A stretch of 43,958 nt of DNA from Candidatus Latescibacterota bacterium. Lineage in GTDB: Bacteria; Latescibacterota; UBA2968; UBA8231. The position numbers were made by a program, and so were the translations under genes. Below the pieces are notes generated by a model. The model did no database searches, was not told the origin of the DNA, and saw only the letters and a list, made by a program, of their open reading frames with translations. Positions 33,534 to 41,071 of the stretch are shown in pieces; the stretch's first letter is position 1, and the number at the start of each line of letters is the position of its first letter. The stretch is taken from contig JAJEIO010000059.1 of the NCBI GenBank assembly GCA_022827835.1, positions 1 to 43,958 on the forward strand, written 5' to 3'.

Positions 33534-34472
33534 CTAGGGGGTCCACTCCTCCATCATCTCGGCGTACTGGCGCGCTTGATCGGCGATATTCACGCCGACT
33601 TCCTCAGACCACGCCGCTAGCAACTGGCGATACACCGGCCCCACTTGGCCGTCGCCCACCGCCTGAAAGTTAAAGCGCGTAATCGGCACCATGCAGATCG
33701 TGGTGCTGGTAAACCACGCCTCGTCGGCTTCACGTACATCGTAGGGTTCGATGTCGGCTTCGCACAGAGGAATGTCGAGTTTGCTCGCCAATTCCATACA
33801 CGCGCCGCGCGACACGCCGCGCAGGACATTATGCCCTTTGGGCGTTATTACTTGGCCGTCGCGGACCATGAAGAAGTTGTTGCCCGTTCCCTCGGTGATA
33901 AAGCCGTGCTCGTCGGTCAGCAGCGCCTGGGCACCGGCTTCCATCTGCGCGGCCTGCAACTCGGCGATCTTGTAGAAGATGCGGCTGCGGTTTTTGGCCT
34001 TGGGATCGATATAGCGCGAGGGCACCGACTGCTGAGGTGGGACGACGAAGTGCGCCCCCTCCTCGTAGAGATGCGCCATCCCGCCGATGTGCCGCACGAG
34101 CGGGAAGACGTTGATGGTGACAATGGGGGCCGTGCCCTCCTTGACGATGGTATTGTACAGCGGCAGAGCACCGCGCGTGACGTCGTGCATGATCTGAAAG
34201 TCCAGCGCGCCGATCGCGGGCAGGTTGCGGGCAATGGTCTCGTGGGTCGCCTCTTCCATCGCGTCAATGTTCATCCCGCAGTCGATCTGCGCGTATTTGA
34301 GCGAGCCGTAGAGCCGCTCCAGATGCTCGCGCAGCCGGTAGGGCTGTTGCCCAAAGCTCCGCGTCATCTCAAAAACCATGTCCCCATACATCAGGGCGCA
34401 GTCGAAAATCGAGATCCGCGCCTCCGGCTCAGGGACGAACTCGCCGTTAAAATAAACCAGTCGTTTGGCCAT
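33534..34472 (-). CDS. class IV aminotransferase (branched-chain/D-amino-acid type)
   Basis: The 312-residue fold-type IV PLP enzyme starts MAKRLVYFNGEFVPE, a typical class IV opening. It has SIFDCALMYGDMVFEMTRSF, RLREHLERLYGS, the lysine region YIDPKAKNRSRIF (K158/K160, Schiff-base candidate), TEGTGNNFFMV with E194, and GVSRGACMELA. These fit branched-chain aminotransferase IlvE, D-amino-acid transaminase and 4-amino-4-deoxychorismate lyase groups; which one is unclear. It heads the minus-strand run BCAT-like, PhyH, subunit III-like, TonB receptor. The start is fixed by the conserved opening. Confidence 0.9.
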   Translation of the reverse strand: MAKRLVYFNGEFVPEPEARISIFDCALMYGDMVFEMTRSFGQQPYRLREHLERLYGSLKYAQIDCGMNIDAMEEATHETIARNLPAIGALDFQIMHDVTRGALPLYNTIVKEGTAPIVTINVFPLVRHIGGMAHLYEEGAHFVVPPQQSVPSRYIDPKAKNRSRIFYKIAELQAAQMEAGAQALLTDEHGFITEGTGNNFFMVRDGQVITPKGHNVLRGVSRGACMELASKLDIPLCEADIEPYDVREADEAWFTSTTICMVPITRFNFQAVGDGQVGPVYRQLLAAWSEEVGVNIADQARQYAEMMEEWTP

Positions 34473-34530
34473 AGCTGCCTCTCTATGATATGAGCAGTCG
34501 GTCCGCTACCGCCCTCCAGCCGTAAAGAAA

Positions 34531-34572
34531 GGCCAGATAGCCCTTGCCCGAAAGGTCAAAGGCCATCTGGCC
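34531..34572. repeat. inverted repeat GGCCAGAT...ATCTGGCC
   Basis: GGCCAGAT (34531-34538) and ATCTGGCC (34565-34572) are perfect inverted arms with 26 bases between them. The right part GGCCATCTGGCC (34561-34572) is itself nearly palindromic. It sits in the 200-bp gap between the divergent class IV aminotransferase and the small coiled-coil gene, so it may be an operator or a transcript end structure. Confidence 0.5.
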
Positions 34573-34586
34573 TAAAACGATCTGGT

Positions 34587-34649
34587 ATAACGGACGCTAG
34601 CCGGGGTGGATGCCGAAGCGTGGTTGCGTCGGTGTGTAACGTCCGTTAT
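34587..34649. repeat. perfect 10-bp inverted repeat ahead of the small membrane gene
   Basis: ATAACGGACG (34587-34596) recurs inverted as CGTCCGTTAT (34640-34649), with 43 bases between. The right arm ends 23 bases before the ATG at 34673. This could be a regulator site, or the ends of a tiny mobile element; no direct-repeat target duplication was seen. Confidence 0.55.
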
Positions 34650-34672
34650 GATTTTGACGAGGAGATGACCGC

Positions 34673-34873
34673 ATGAACGAACCGATTACTCCGCAGCAGG
34701 ACCACGACCGCCGCATTGGACGGCTAGAAGGGATCGCCGAGCAGTTAGACCGCCGCTTGGCGAGCATGGAGCGGGCCACTGCCGAGCTTCGCGCCGGCCA
34801 GCGCTGGATTCTCGGTATCCTGTTCGGCGTGATGGGCCTACAACTCACCATCCTGTTGAAGGTGATGACTTAA
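34673..34873 (+). CDS. small coiled-coil protein with C-terminal membrane helix
   Basis: The 66-residue product starts at ATG 34673 after ACGAGGAGATG, a good ribosome site. Residues of about 10-45 are charged and show a heptad-like pattern (RRIGRLEGIAEQLDRRLASM, then ATAELRAG), and 46-64 (ILGILFGVMGLQLTILLKVM) form one membrane helix. This layout is like many small hypothetical proteins of the XhlA-like or septum-helper type; no family can be named with certainty. It is a single gene between two divergent neighbours, with two inverted repeats just upstream. Confidence 0.7.
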   Translation: MNEPITPQQDHDRRIGRLEGIAEQLDRRLASMERATAELRAGQRWILGILFGVMGLQLTILLKVMT

Positions 34874-34888
34874 ACTCTGTTCGGTCGG

Positions 34889-35902
34889 CTAGGGCGTCGG
34901 CGTCCCCTCTGGCAGCAGCCCTTCCGCCTTCAACTCCGCCCACAGAGCCGGCGGAATCTCCGCCTGCATCACGCGCGCATTGTCCTCCAGTTCAGCCACC
35001 GACGCCGCGCCGGGCACCGCCGAAATCACCGCCTCGTGTCCAAAGGGAAATTGCAATGCCGCGGCCCGCAACTCAACGCCGTGCCGGTCGCAGACGGCCT
35101 TGAGCGCCTTGGCCTGTTGCACCAGATGCTCAGGCGCGGGCAGGTAATCAAAAGACACCGGCTGGCTCAAATCGCGGGCGAGGATGCCGCTGTTGTACGG
35201 CCCACCCATAGTCAGCTTCACCCCGCGCTCGACGCACAGCGGCAAAAACTCGGGCAGCGCCGACTGGTCCAGTAGCGTGTAGCGCCCGGCCAACAGGATG
35301 TAATCCAAGTCAAAGCGCTCGACCATCCGCCCAGTGCGCTCCCATTCGTTCATGCCCATGCCAATGGCCTTGACCGTACCCGTTGCCCGCAATTCGACCG
35401 CAGCCTCCAGCGCTTCAATGAAGTCCTCGTCAGTGTGCTGTCCTTTGAAGTCGCTATCGTGGACAAAGAAAATATCCACCGCCGCCAATCCCAGCCGTTC
35501 CAAGCTCGAATCGAGCGAGGCCCGCAAGCCCGCAGCGCTGAAATCAAAATCGTAGACGTAATGCGGAATCCCGTCCTCGCTGTATGGAGCCAAGTCGTCC
35601 AGGTTCTCAGGTCGCAACACCCGCGATCCCTTGGTCGAGATGGCAAACGACTCGCGCGGGAACTCGCCCAGCACTCGCCCATAGCGCACTTCGCTGCGCC
35701 CATCGCCGTACATCGGCGCAGTATCGAAATAACGCACGCCCATTTCGTAGGCCCGGCGGATGATGGCCAATGCCTCGTCGTAGGCACTGCCCACAAAAAT
35801 CCCGTCGGCTAGAACCATCCCGCCCAACGGCGCACCGCCCAACCCCAACCGCGTCACCTCCACGCCCGTATTGCCAATCGCTACTTTTTCAAAAGGGTCC
35901 AT
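34889..35902 (-). CDS. aldo/keto reductase, aldose (fucose-type) 1-dehydrogenase-like
   Basis: The product has 337 residues from ATG 35902 (GTG at 35908 is the next alternative; GGAG precedes the ATG). The AKR catalytic tetrad is D60, Y65, K91 and H149 (YFDTAPMYG, ISTKGSR, FVHDSD). Sequence features (LGLGGAPLGGM, KAIGMGMNEW, GPYNSGILA) resemble the D-threo-aldose / L-fucose 1-dehydrogenase group, which oxidises an aldose to its lactone with NAD(P). Its start lies 2 bases after the stop of a lactonase-like amidohydrolase, which fits this reaction order well. It is the last gene of a five-gene operon. Confidence 0.85.
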   Translation of the reverse strand: MDPFEKVAIGNTGVEVTRLGLGGAPLGGMVLADGIFVGSAYDEALAIIRRAYEMGVRYFDTAPMYGDGRSEVRYGRVLGEFPRESFAISTKGSRVLRPENLDDLAPYSEDGIPHYVYDFDFSAAGLRASLDSSLERLGLAAVDIFFVHDSDFKGQHTDEDFIEALEAAVELRATGTVKAIGMGMNEWERTGRMVERFDLDYILLAGRYTLLDQSALPEFLPLCVERGVKLTMGGPYNSGILARDLSQPVSFDYLPAPEHLVQQAKALKAVCDRHGVELRAAALQFPFGHEAVISAVPGAASVAELEDNARVMQAEIPPALWAELKAEGLLPEGTPTP

Positions 35903-35904
35903 AC

Positions 35905-36801
35905 TCACTCCAGTCCGTAGAGCCTATCGGCATTGCCGGCGAGCAATTTGGCCTGCTCTTCCTCCGACCGCCCGGAGACGATCTCCCGTAGCGCAGCCAC
36001 CCACGCCCCCAAACTCGCCCCAAAGTTGCACACCGGCCAGTCACCGCCAAACACCACCCGATCCGGCCCAAAGCTGTCCAAGCAGTGATTGACCGTCGGC
36101 ACCAGCGTGTCGGCGCTCCACCCTGCGGGTGCCCGAGCGACGATCCCGGATATTTTGCAGACTACGTGTTCCCGTGCACCCAATGTGGCTATGTCGCCCT
36201 GCCACTGCTCTTTGGTATGGCTAAAAGGGTTGGCCGGATCGTGCTCAGCCGCGCCGTTGACGATCTGCGGGTCGGCATTGCCGCAGTGATCAACGATGAA
36301 AAGCGTATCCGGGCACTGATCCACCAAGCCGACCGCATCCCCCAACTCGCCCGGCCGCAGGCACAAATCAAAGCTCATGTCGATCTCACCCAGGTACTGC
36401 ACATCCCGGACGAAACCCTCCTGCAGACAATGGCCCGGCTCGGCGTCGGGCACGTGCAACACCTGTCGCACTCCTTTGATAGCGTCCTCGTCCTTAAAGC
36501 GGTCGATATAAGCGCGGAAACCCTCTTCCCCCGGGCTGCCTCCGATCACCGCCCCAGCCATTGGATTGTCATCGGCCCTGCACAGGCCAGCGACAAACTC
36601 CGCTTCCGCAATGTGCTGCGCAGCGGCGACATCAACTTCCATATAAATGGTGCGAGCGATACCAGCCCCGGCACCCGCGGCCAAGTAATCGCTCATCAAG
36701 TAATTTTTCCGCAGCGACTCCATTCCCTCGCCTTCCAGCCACGGCAGCGCAAACTGCGCCAAATCCCACATGTGTTGATGCGTATCGACGATAGGTAGCA
36801 T
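35905..36801 (-). CDS. amidohydrolase family protein, L-fuconolactonase-like (COG3618)
   Basis: The 298-residue TIM barrel opens with DTHQHMW (H8, H10), carries VDHCGNAD with H172 and ends its active site with FGGDWPVCNFG, D254. This is the metal-dependent hydrolase group of COG3618, which includes L-fuconolactonase and 2-pyrone-4,6-dicarboxylate lactonase. Next to an aldose-dehydrogenase-like AKR (2-base gap) it most likely opens a sugar lactone to the aldonic acid. There is a 21-base gap to the PL22-like gene upstream. Fuco-, galactono- or arabinono-lactone are all possible substrates. Confidence 0.88.
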   Translation of the reverse strand: MLPIVDTHQHMWDLAQFALPWLEGEGMESLRKNYLMSDYLAAGAGAGIARTIYMEVDVAAAQHIAEAEFVAGLCRADDNPMAGAVIGGSPGEEGFRAYIDRFKDEDAIKGVRQVLHVPDAEPGHCLQEGFVRDVQYLGEIDMSFDLCLRPGELGDAVGLVDQCPDTLFIVDHCGNADPQIVNGAAEHDPANPFSHTKEQWQGDIATLGAREHVVCKISGIVARAPAGWSADTLVPTVNHCLDSFGPDRVVFGGDWPVCNFGASLGAWVAALREIVSGRSEEEQAKLLAGNADRLYGLE

Positions 36802-36822
36802 GAGCCTTCCTCTATTTAGTGG

Positions 36823-37920
36823 TTAAATCTCAACTCTACACTCGCACACCTGCGCCCACCCACTCTGATCCGACGCAAAGACCACGTAGCGTCCATCCGG
36901 CGAAAAATTCGGATGCGGATGCGTGTGCTGCGGCGCATAGACCTCGACCGGGCCGTCGTCGTACGGACAGTGGTCAGTATTCCAGTGTTTGCCCTCGTTG
37001 CTCGACTGCGACAGGCAGAGCAGTTGCGGCGCACCGACCCCGTCGTTGGGGTCAAACACCTGCAAGCCGCTATCGGGAAACGTCGTATCCGCCACCATCC
37101 GCGCGCCGTCTCGGCTGACCATCGGATGCCAAGCGTTGAACGAACAGACCGGGCGCACGGCTCCGGTATCGACATCAACGCCAATAACCCCGTGCGGCCA
37201 GCGAGTCGTCAGCAACTCTCGCTTGCGCGGATGCCAAGTCTCGTGGACGATCCACTCATTCCCCTCGCGCGCGTACGCCAGCCGATGGTCGCTGCCGTCC
37301 CGATTTACCACCCACATCCGCTCGTAGTACGGCCCGGCGTAGCGCAACAGCGAACTGTCATTTGGATGAAATTCTGGATGGCCAATCGAATCCTGCTCCA
37401 CGATCACCTCACTCGCACCGCTACAGGTATCGATCACCACCAAGCGCGCCACGTCTCCCATCTTCACCGGCACCGCCCACCACTGGTCGTCGTAACTGAG
37501 CGCCGTAGTCCCCATCGCCGCTGCGACCATGCCTTTTTCGCGCATGGCCTCGGTGGCAAAAGAAACCAACTGCTCTTCCTCGCAGGTTTGGGTATCCACC
37601 CGCCAAGCCCCTTGCCCATCGGTGAAATAGACATAGCGGCCATCGTGCGACGGCGTGATCGAAAACTCGGCTAACCCCTCGTGCTCAGTTAGCTGCAGCA
37701 ACTGCCCGGAATCGCGCAATTCCAGAAAAAGTTCCGCGCGGCCCGTGCGGTGCGAGACAAACACCAGATGCCGCATCGCGTCGTCGTACGCGGGAATATA
37801 ATAGAACGGATGGTGGTGAATGGACGCGTGCGCCGTAATCTGGCGGACTTCAGCACCCGTCTGTGCGTCGCACAAAGTCCGCGACTCGGGCGGATGAAGC
37901 GTACCCCGTCCCACGGTCAA
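36823..37920 (-). CDS. oligogalacturonate lyase-like protein (PL22, seven-bladed propeller)
   Basis: The 365-residue product shows the propeller repeats and key residues of PL22: HHHPFYYIPAYDD near 35-47, VHETWHPRKR (H226, possible catalytic base), AWHPMVSRDG (H265), and PQHTHPHPNFSPDG (Q331, H334, H336). The Q-x-x-H-x-H spacing equals the metal site of the characterised Yersinia enzyme as I recall it. PL22 cleaves unsaturated and saturated digalacturonate in the cytoplasm, the last depolymerisation step of pectin; no signal peptide is seen. The start is a TTG at 37920 overlapping the stop of the preceding gene by 4 bases, with GTG 37914 as alternative. Length is slightly below the usual ~386. 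Confidence 0.8.
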   Translation of the reverse strand: MTVGRGTLHPPESRTLCDAQTGAEVRQITAHASIHHHPFYYIPAYDDAMRHLVFVSHRTGRAELFLELRDSGQLLQLTEHEGLAEFSITPSHDGRYVYFTDGQGAWRVDTQTCEEEQLVSFATEAMREKGMVAAAMGTTALSYDDQWWAVPVKMGDVARLVVIDTCSGASEVIVEQDSIGHPEFHPNDSSLLRYAGPYYERMWVVNRDGSDHRLAYAREGNEWIVHETWHPRKRELLTTRWPHGVIGVDVDTGAVRPVCSFNAWHPMVSRDGARMVADTTFPDSGLQVFDPNDGVGAPQLLCLSQSSNEGKHWNTDHCPYDDGPVEVYAPQHTHPHPNFSPDGRYVVFASDQSGWAQVCECRVEI

Positions 37921-39197
37921 GGCTGGGCGTAGTTGACCGACATCATGCCTTCTACGTCCATTGGATCGATGCCGTACTGTTTGGTGAGACTCTGGCGCTG
38001 CGGAGCGTCCGCGGCCGCCTCATCGCTCAGCGGCAGGGCCACCCGCTGCCCCTCGTTCTCCGCCGACAAATCACAGGCCACATTCATCACCAGCGACATC
38101 AACGCGTCGTCGTCGTCGAACTCGCTCTGCTGCACCCCCCGCACGGCGAGCGCAAAGTCGGCAATGTGGCTCATCGCCGACGCGCCATAGTCCTTGCGCA
38201 GATTCGAATACGCATTGGTGCGGAAGGGATTTTCGTATTCGATCCGGCCCGTGCTGGTGTCGGCATAGCTCCGGGTCCAGCTATAGCCATCGTCCTCGTC
38301 GATGACATCGACGATCTCGTCGGCGAGCGAGCGAATCGTCTCCACTCCGTGCTCAGGGTCAATCCCAGCGTCCGAACAGCGCCGAAGCTGCATCTTGGCG
38401 ATCGTAAAGCCCCCTTTGCTTGCTCCCACTCCCGGATCCTGTGCCCGATAGAGCATCGTCCCCCGCTCGCCCTGCCATTCGGTGTAACCAGGCCGCGGAT
38501 GCCGCCCCAACCAGCCTTTGCCATTGGCGAGCTGATCAGCGACCATCTCGCCATCGGCAAAGCCGAAGTAATGCGCCGTGAAGTGCTCGCCGGAGTGAAA
38601 GCGGTGCGGCATCGAGCGGAAGGACGGCGTCTCCATCGAATGCTCAATGGCCTGCGCCCACACCGGATGCCCAAAAAAGCGCACCCAGCGCGAGTTGTTG
38701 TGATACCCGGTGTGGTCGGCGTAGCTGAAGATGCGGCCAATGCGGCCGATAAATCCGCTGTCCTTCACCGCGAGGGCGAAGCGGTCGCAGGCAAAGCGGA
38801 AGAAGTTTTCCGCCACGCGCACCACCACCCCCTGTTCGCGCGCCACTCGGATCATCTCCCGCGCTTGGGCTATCAAATTGCACCAAGAGGTCTCGCACAT
38901 GTTGTGGATGCCGTGGCTCGACAGGTATATCGAATACGCGTAGTGCGACGGCATCGGCGTTACTACCAATGCTGCCTCGGCAATCCCGTCTTTGACCAAT
39001 TCGCGCACGTCGTAATAAGCCCGCGCACCGAGCGCGGCAGCCGCCCGGTCGCAATGCTCCTGGACCGGATCGACGCAAGCCACCACCTCGACCCAGTCTT
39101 TGAGTGCCGGCAGCAAGGGCTGATAGATGGTGCTGGCGCGATTGCCCGTGCCAATCAGAGCGACTTTTACTGGATCATCTAACTTGGGAACTTCCAT
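37917..39197 (-). CDS. Gfo/Idh/MocA-like oxidoreductase lacking the EKP motif
   Basis: The 426-residue product has the nucleotide loop VALIGTGNRASTI near 12-24 and a family-like C-terminal domain. At the place of the catalytic EKP the sequence reads MCETSWCNL, with E102-T103-S104, so the conserved lysine is missing. A tail beyond about residue 380 (SLTKQYGIDPMDVEGMM) is unusual. The fold is probably retained but hydride chemistry may be altered or lost; a binding or regulatory role is possible. It lies 15 bases after the DHDPS-family gene and overlaps PL22 by 4 bases, so it is part of the catabolic operon. Confidence 0.85.
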   Translation of the reverse strand: MEVPKLDDPVKVALIGTGNRASTIYQPLLPALKDWVEVVACVDPVQEHCDRAAAALGARAYYDVRELVKDGIAEAALVVTPMPSHYAYSIYLSSHGIHNMCETSWCNLIAQAREMIRVAREQGVVVRVAENFFRFACDRFALAVKDSGFIGRIGRIFSYADHTGYHNNSRWVRFFGHPVWAQAIEHSMETPSFRSMPHRFHSGEHFTAHYFGFADGEMVADQLANGKGWLGRHPRPGYTEWQGERGTMLYRAQDPGVGASKGGFTIAKMQLRRCSDAGIDPEHGVETIRSLADEIVDVIDEDDGYSWTRSYADTSTGRIEYENPFRTNAYSNLRKDYGASAMSHIADFALAVRGVQQSEFDDDDALMSLVMNVACDLSAENEGQRVALPLSDEAAADAPQRQSLTKQYGIDPMDVEGMMSVNYAQP

Positions 39198-39212
39198 GAC
39201 AGACCTGCTCTC

Positions 39213-40172
39213 TTATTTGCGAACGCACTCGTAGCCCAGCGCCTCCAACCCCTGCCGAATGCCCTCGATCTCCGCCGGTGCCAAGTCCCGCAGAGGCCGC
39301 CGCATTTTGGGCGAGGGGAACTTGCCCAGCAGCCAGCGGGCGCACTTCATGCGCTGATGCGCACTCGACGACGGCTCGCCAAAAGCATAGACGATGCGGT
39401 TGAGCGGCTCGACCTTTTTCTGCACCTCCTTGGCCCCAGCCAAATCCCCGTCCAACGCCCGCTGAACCAGTTCTACGATCAGCTCGGGCACAAAACCGGC
39501 AAAGCCGACCAGCGCCCCATCAGCCGCCTCCAGCAAGCTGGGCAGCAAAAACTCGTCGTGGCAGGTGATGATCGGCACGTCCGCGTTGACCTTTTTCAAC
39601 TCTTGGTAGTCGTAGAGCCAGCGGCTCATGTCGCGGGTGCCCATCTTGATGCACTTGATTCGGGGAATCTGTACCAGCGCCTTCATCTCGTCGAGCGTAT
39701 AGCCGGCCTTGGTCCACGCCGGATACTGATGCACCACAATGTCGATCCCGGCCGAGGCCACATCCTCAAAAAAGCCCACCGCGGTCTGGCTCGACCGGCC
39801 AAAGCGCAACCAGTGGTGCGGCGGCATCAACAAGATCGCATCGGCTCCAGCTTCCTTGGCCGTCAGCGCGTGATCGATGCCCTCCAAGCTGCCCTCGACC
39901 GACACGCCGGAGATCGTCTTCACCGCGCGCCCAGCAGCCTTGACCGTCTCGGCCACGATCTGAGTCACCCGATTGCGCTCGGCCGGGCGCAGCGACATGA
40001 CCTCGCCGGTATGGCCATTGCAAGTCAAGCCATCGACGCCATCGACCACAGCCAATTCGGCGATATAGTCCCGCAGCCCTTCTTCGTCAATCGACTCGTC
40101 GGCGTGGAAGGGGCACAAGGTCGCGGGAAACACACCCGCCCAGGGATGATCCCGCCAAGCAGTAGCAGACAT
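39213..40172 (-). CDS. dihydrodipicolinate synthase / keto-deoxy-sugar-acid aldolase family protein
   Basis: The 319-residue TIM-barrel aldolase has NGHTGEVMSL (52-61, the G-x-T-G-E block), Y150 in VVHQYPAW, and the Schiff-base lysine K176 in IKCIKMGTRD. This is the DapA/NanA family, whose members include 2-keto-3-deoxy sugar acid aldolases and dehydratases. No lysine-pathway genes are near; the operon partners (aldose dehydrogenase, lactonase, PL22) favour cleavage or dehydration of a keto-deoxy sugar acid. The operon starts here: the gap to the divergent NYN gene is 135 bp. Confidence 0.9.
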   Translation of the reverse strand: MSATAWRDHPWAGVFPATLCPFHADESIDEEGLRDYIAELAVVDGVDGLTCNGHTGEVMSLRPAERNRVTQIVAETVKAAGRAVKTISGVSVEGSLEGIDHALTAKEAGADAILLMPPHHWLRFGRSSQTAVGFFEDVASAGIDIVVHQYPAWTKAGYTLDEMKALVQIPRIKCIKMGTRDMSRWLYDYQELKKVNADVPIITCHDEFLLPSLLEAADGALVGFAGFVPELIVELVQRALDGDLAGAKEVQKKVEPLNRIVYAFGEPSSSAHQRMKCARWLLGKFPSPKMRRPLRDLAPAEIEGIRQGLEALGYECVRK

Positions 40173-40307
40173 AGGGCATTCCTTTGTCTATGTGAGGCCG
40201 GGAATTAAGGGAAGAGCGCTTGGCCCGTCAATCGGGCTGCGTTGCGTTAGGCGACAGAGCGGGCTAGATTAAATTATCACTTCTAACCCCCGGGACAGAG
40301 GATAGCA

Positions 40308-40925
40308 ATGGCCAAGGTATTTATTTATTGGGACACCTCCAACATCTTCATCAGCGCCCAAGAGGCGGCGGCGGAACGGGAAGGAGAACAGGTGCGTTCG
40401 CGGATGCGCATTCACTTCCGCAACCTGCTGACGTTGGCACACGCCAACCGGCCCGTGCAACACGCGGTCGCGGTCGGCTCCATTCCCCCGGAGATGCGCC
40501 AAGTGTGGAATCGCCTCGAAAACGAGGGCGTTACCGTTGAATTGCTGGAGCGCGGCCAAGTACAAGGCGGCGAGCAGGGCGTGGATCAACTCTTGCAGAC
40601 GCAGATGCTCCGCGACACTGTGGACTACAACGGCGACCCTGGCATCGCCGTGCTGCTGACCGGAGATGGCAGCGGCTTTGCTGACGGCGTCGGCTTTCAC
40701 GCCGACCTAGAACGCATGCACGGCAAAGGCTGGCGCATTGAAGTGCTGTCGTGGCGGCACAGTTGCAACCGGCGGATGCGGGAATGGGCCGAAAACGTGG
40801 GCCAGTTTATCGCGCTGGACGATTACTACGAGAGTATCACCTTTCTGGAAGAGCCGCTACCCGGCCGGCCGGTCGCCGAGCCGCGTTACGCCGTGCCGAT
40901 CGACCTCGAGCAGGATCCGCGCTGA
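40308..40925 (+). CDS. NYN domain protein (LabA/DUF88-like, PIN-fold nuclease)
   Basis: The 205-residue product begins with YWDTSNIFISA, the NYN opening, with D9 and N12, then D93 (GVDQLLQTQM) and D120 (LLTGDGSGFADG). These acidic residues form the metal site of PIN-like ribonucleases. The C-terminal ~40 residues are rich in E, P and R and probably unstructured. LabA/DUF88 proteins act on RNA or have poorly known regulatory roles. Its promoter should lie in the 135-bp gap shared with the catabolic operon, which has an AT-rich block (TTAAATTATCAC) about 35 bases before the ATG. It is a single-gene unit. Confidence 0.88.
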   Translation: MAKVFIYWDTSNIFISAQEAAAEREGEQVRSRMRIHFRNLLTLAHANRPVQHAVAVGSIPPEMRQVWNRLENEGVTVELLERGQVQGGEQGVDQLLQTQMLRDTVDYNGDPGIAVLLTGDGSGFADGVGFHADLERMHGKGWRIEVLSWRHSCNRRMREWAENVGQFIALDDYYESITFLEEPLPGRPVAEPRYAVPIDLEQDPR

Positions 40926-40950
40926 GAAGTCTTAATCCCGACGGCAACGT

Positions 40951-41046
40951 ATCCGCAGATAAACGCAGATATAACAATCCTGAATGACTTGAACGATTCG
41001 AGATACGGATCGTCTTGTTTCTACTATTCTGCGTCCATCTGTGGAT
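40951..41046. repeat. imperfect inverted repeat pair, ATCCGCAGATAAACGCAGAT type
   Basis: The left arm ATCCGCAGATAAACGCAGAT (40951-40970) and the right arm TTCTGCGTCCATCTGTGGAT (41027-41046) are inverted copies with 16 of 20 matching bases. About 56 bases lie between them. From memory, short repeats of the form CCGCAGAT-x-AACGCAGAT are spread through many bacterial genomes and often form hairpins. It fills the gap between the NYN gene and the enolase-superfamily gene and may be a small non-autonomous element. Confidence 0.65.
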
Positions 41047-41071
41047 TATCCTTATGAAGGAAGGCCCACCC

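Noticed and set aside
37863..39182. 439-residue plus-strand frame opposite the Gfo/Idh/MocA gene
   Set aside because: It is long but extremely rich in R, H and V, and the opposite frame has a clear nucleotide-binding loop and operon spacing.
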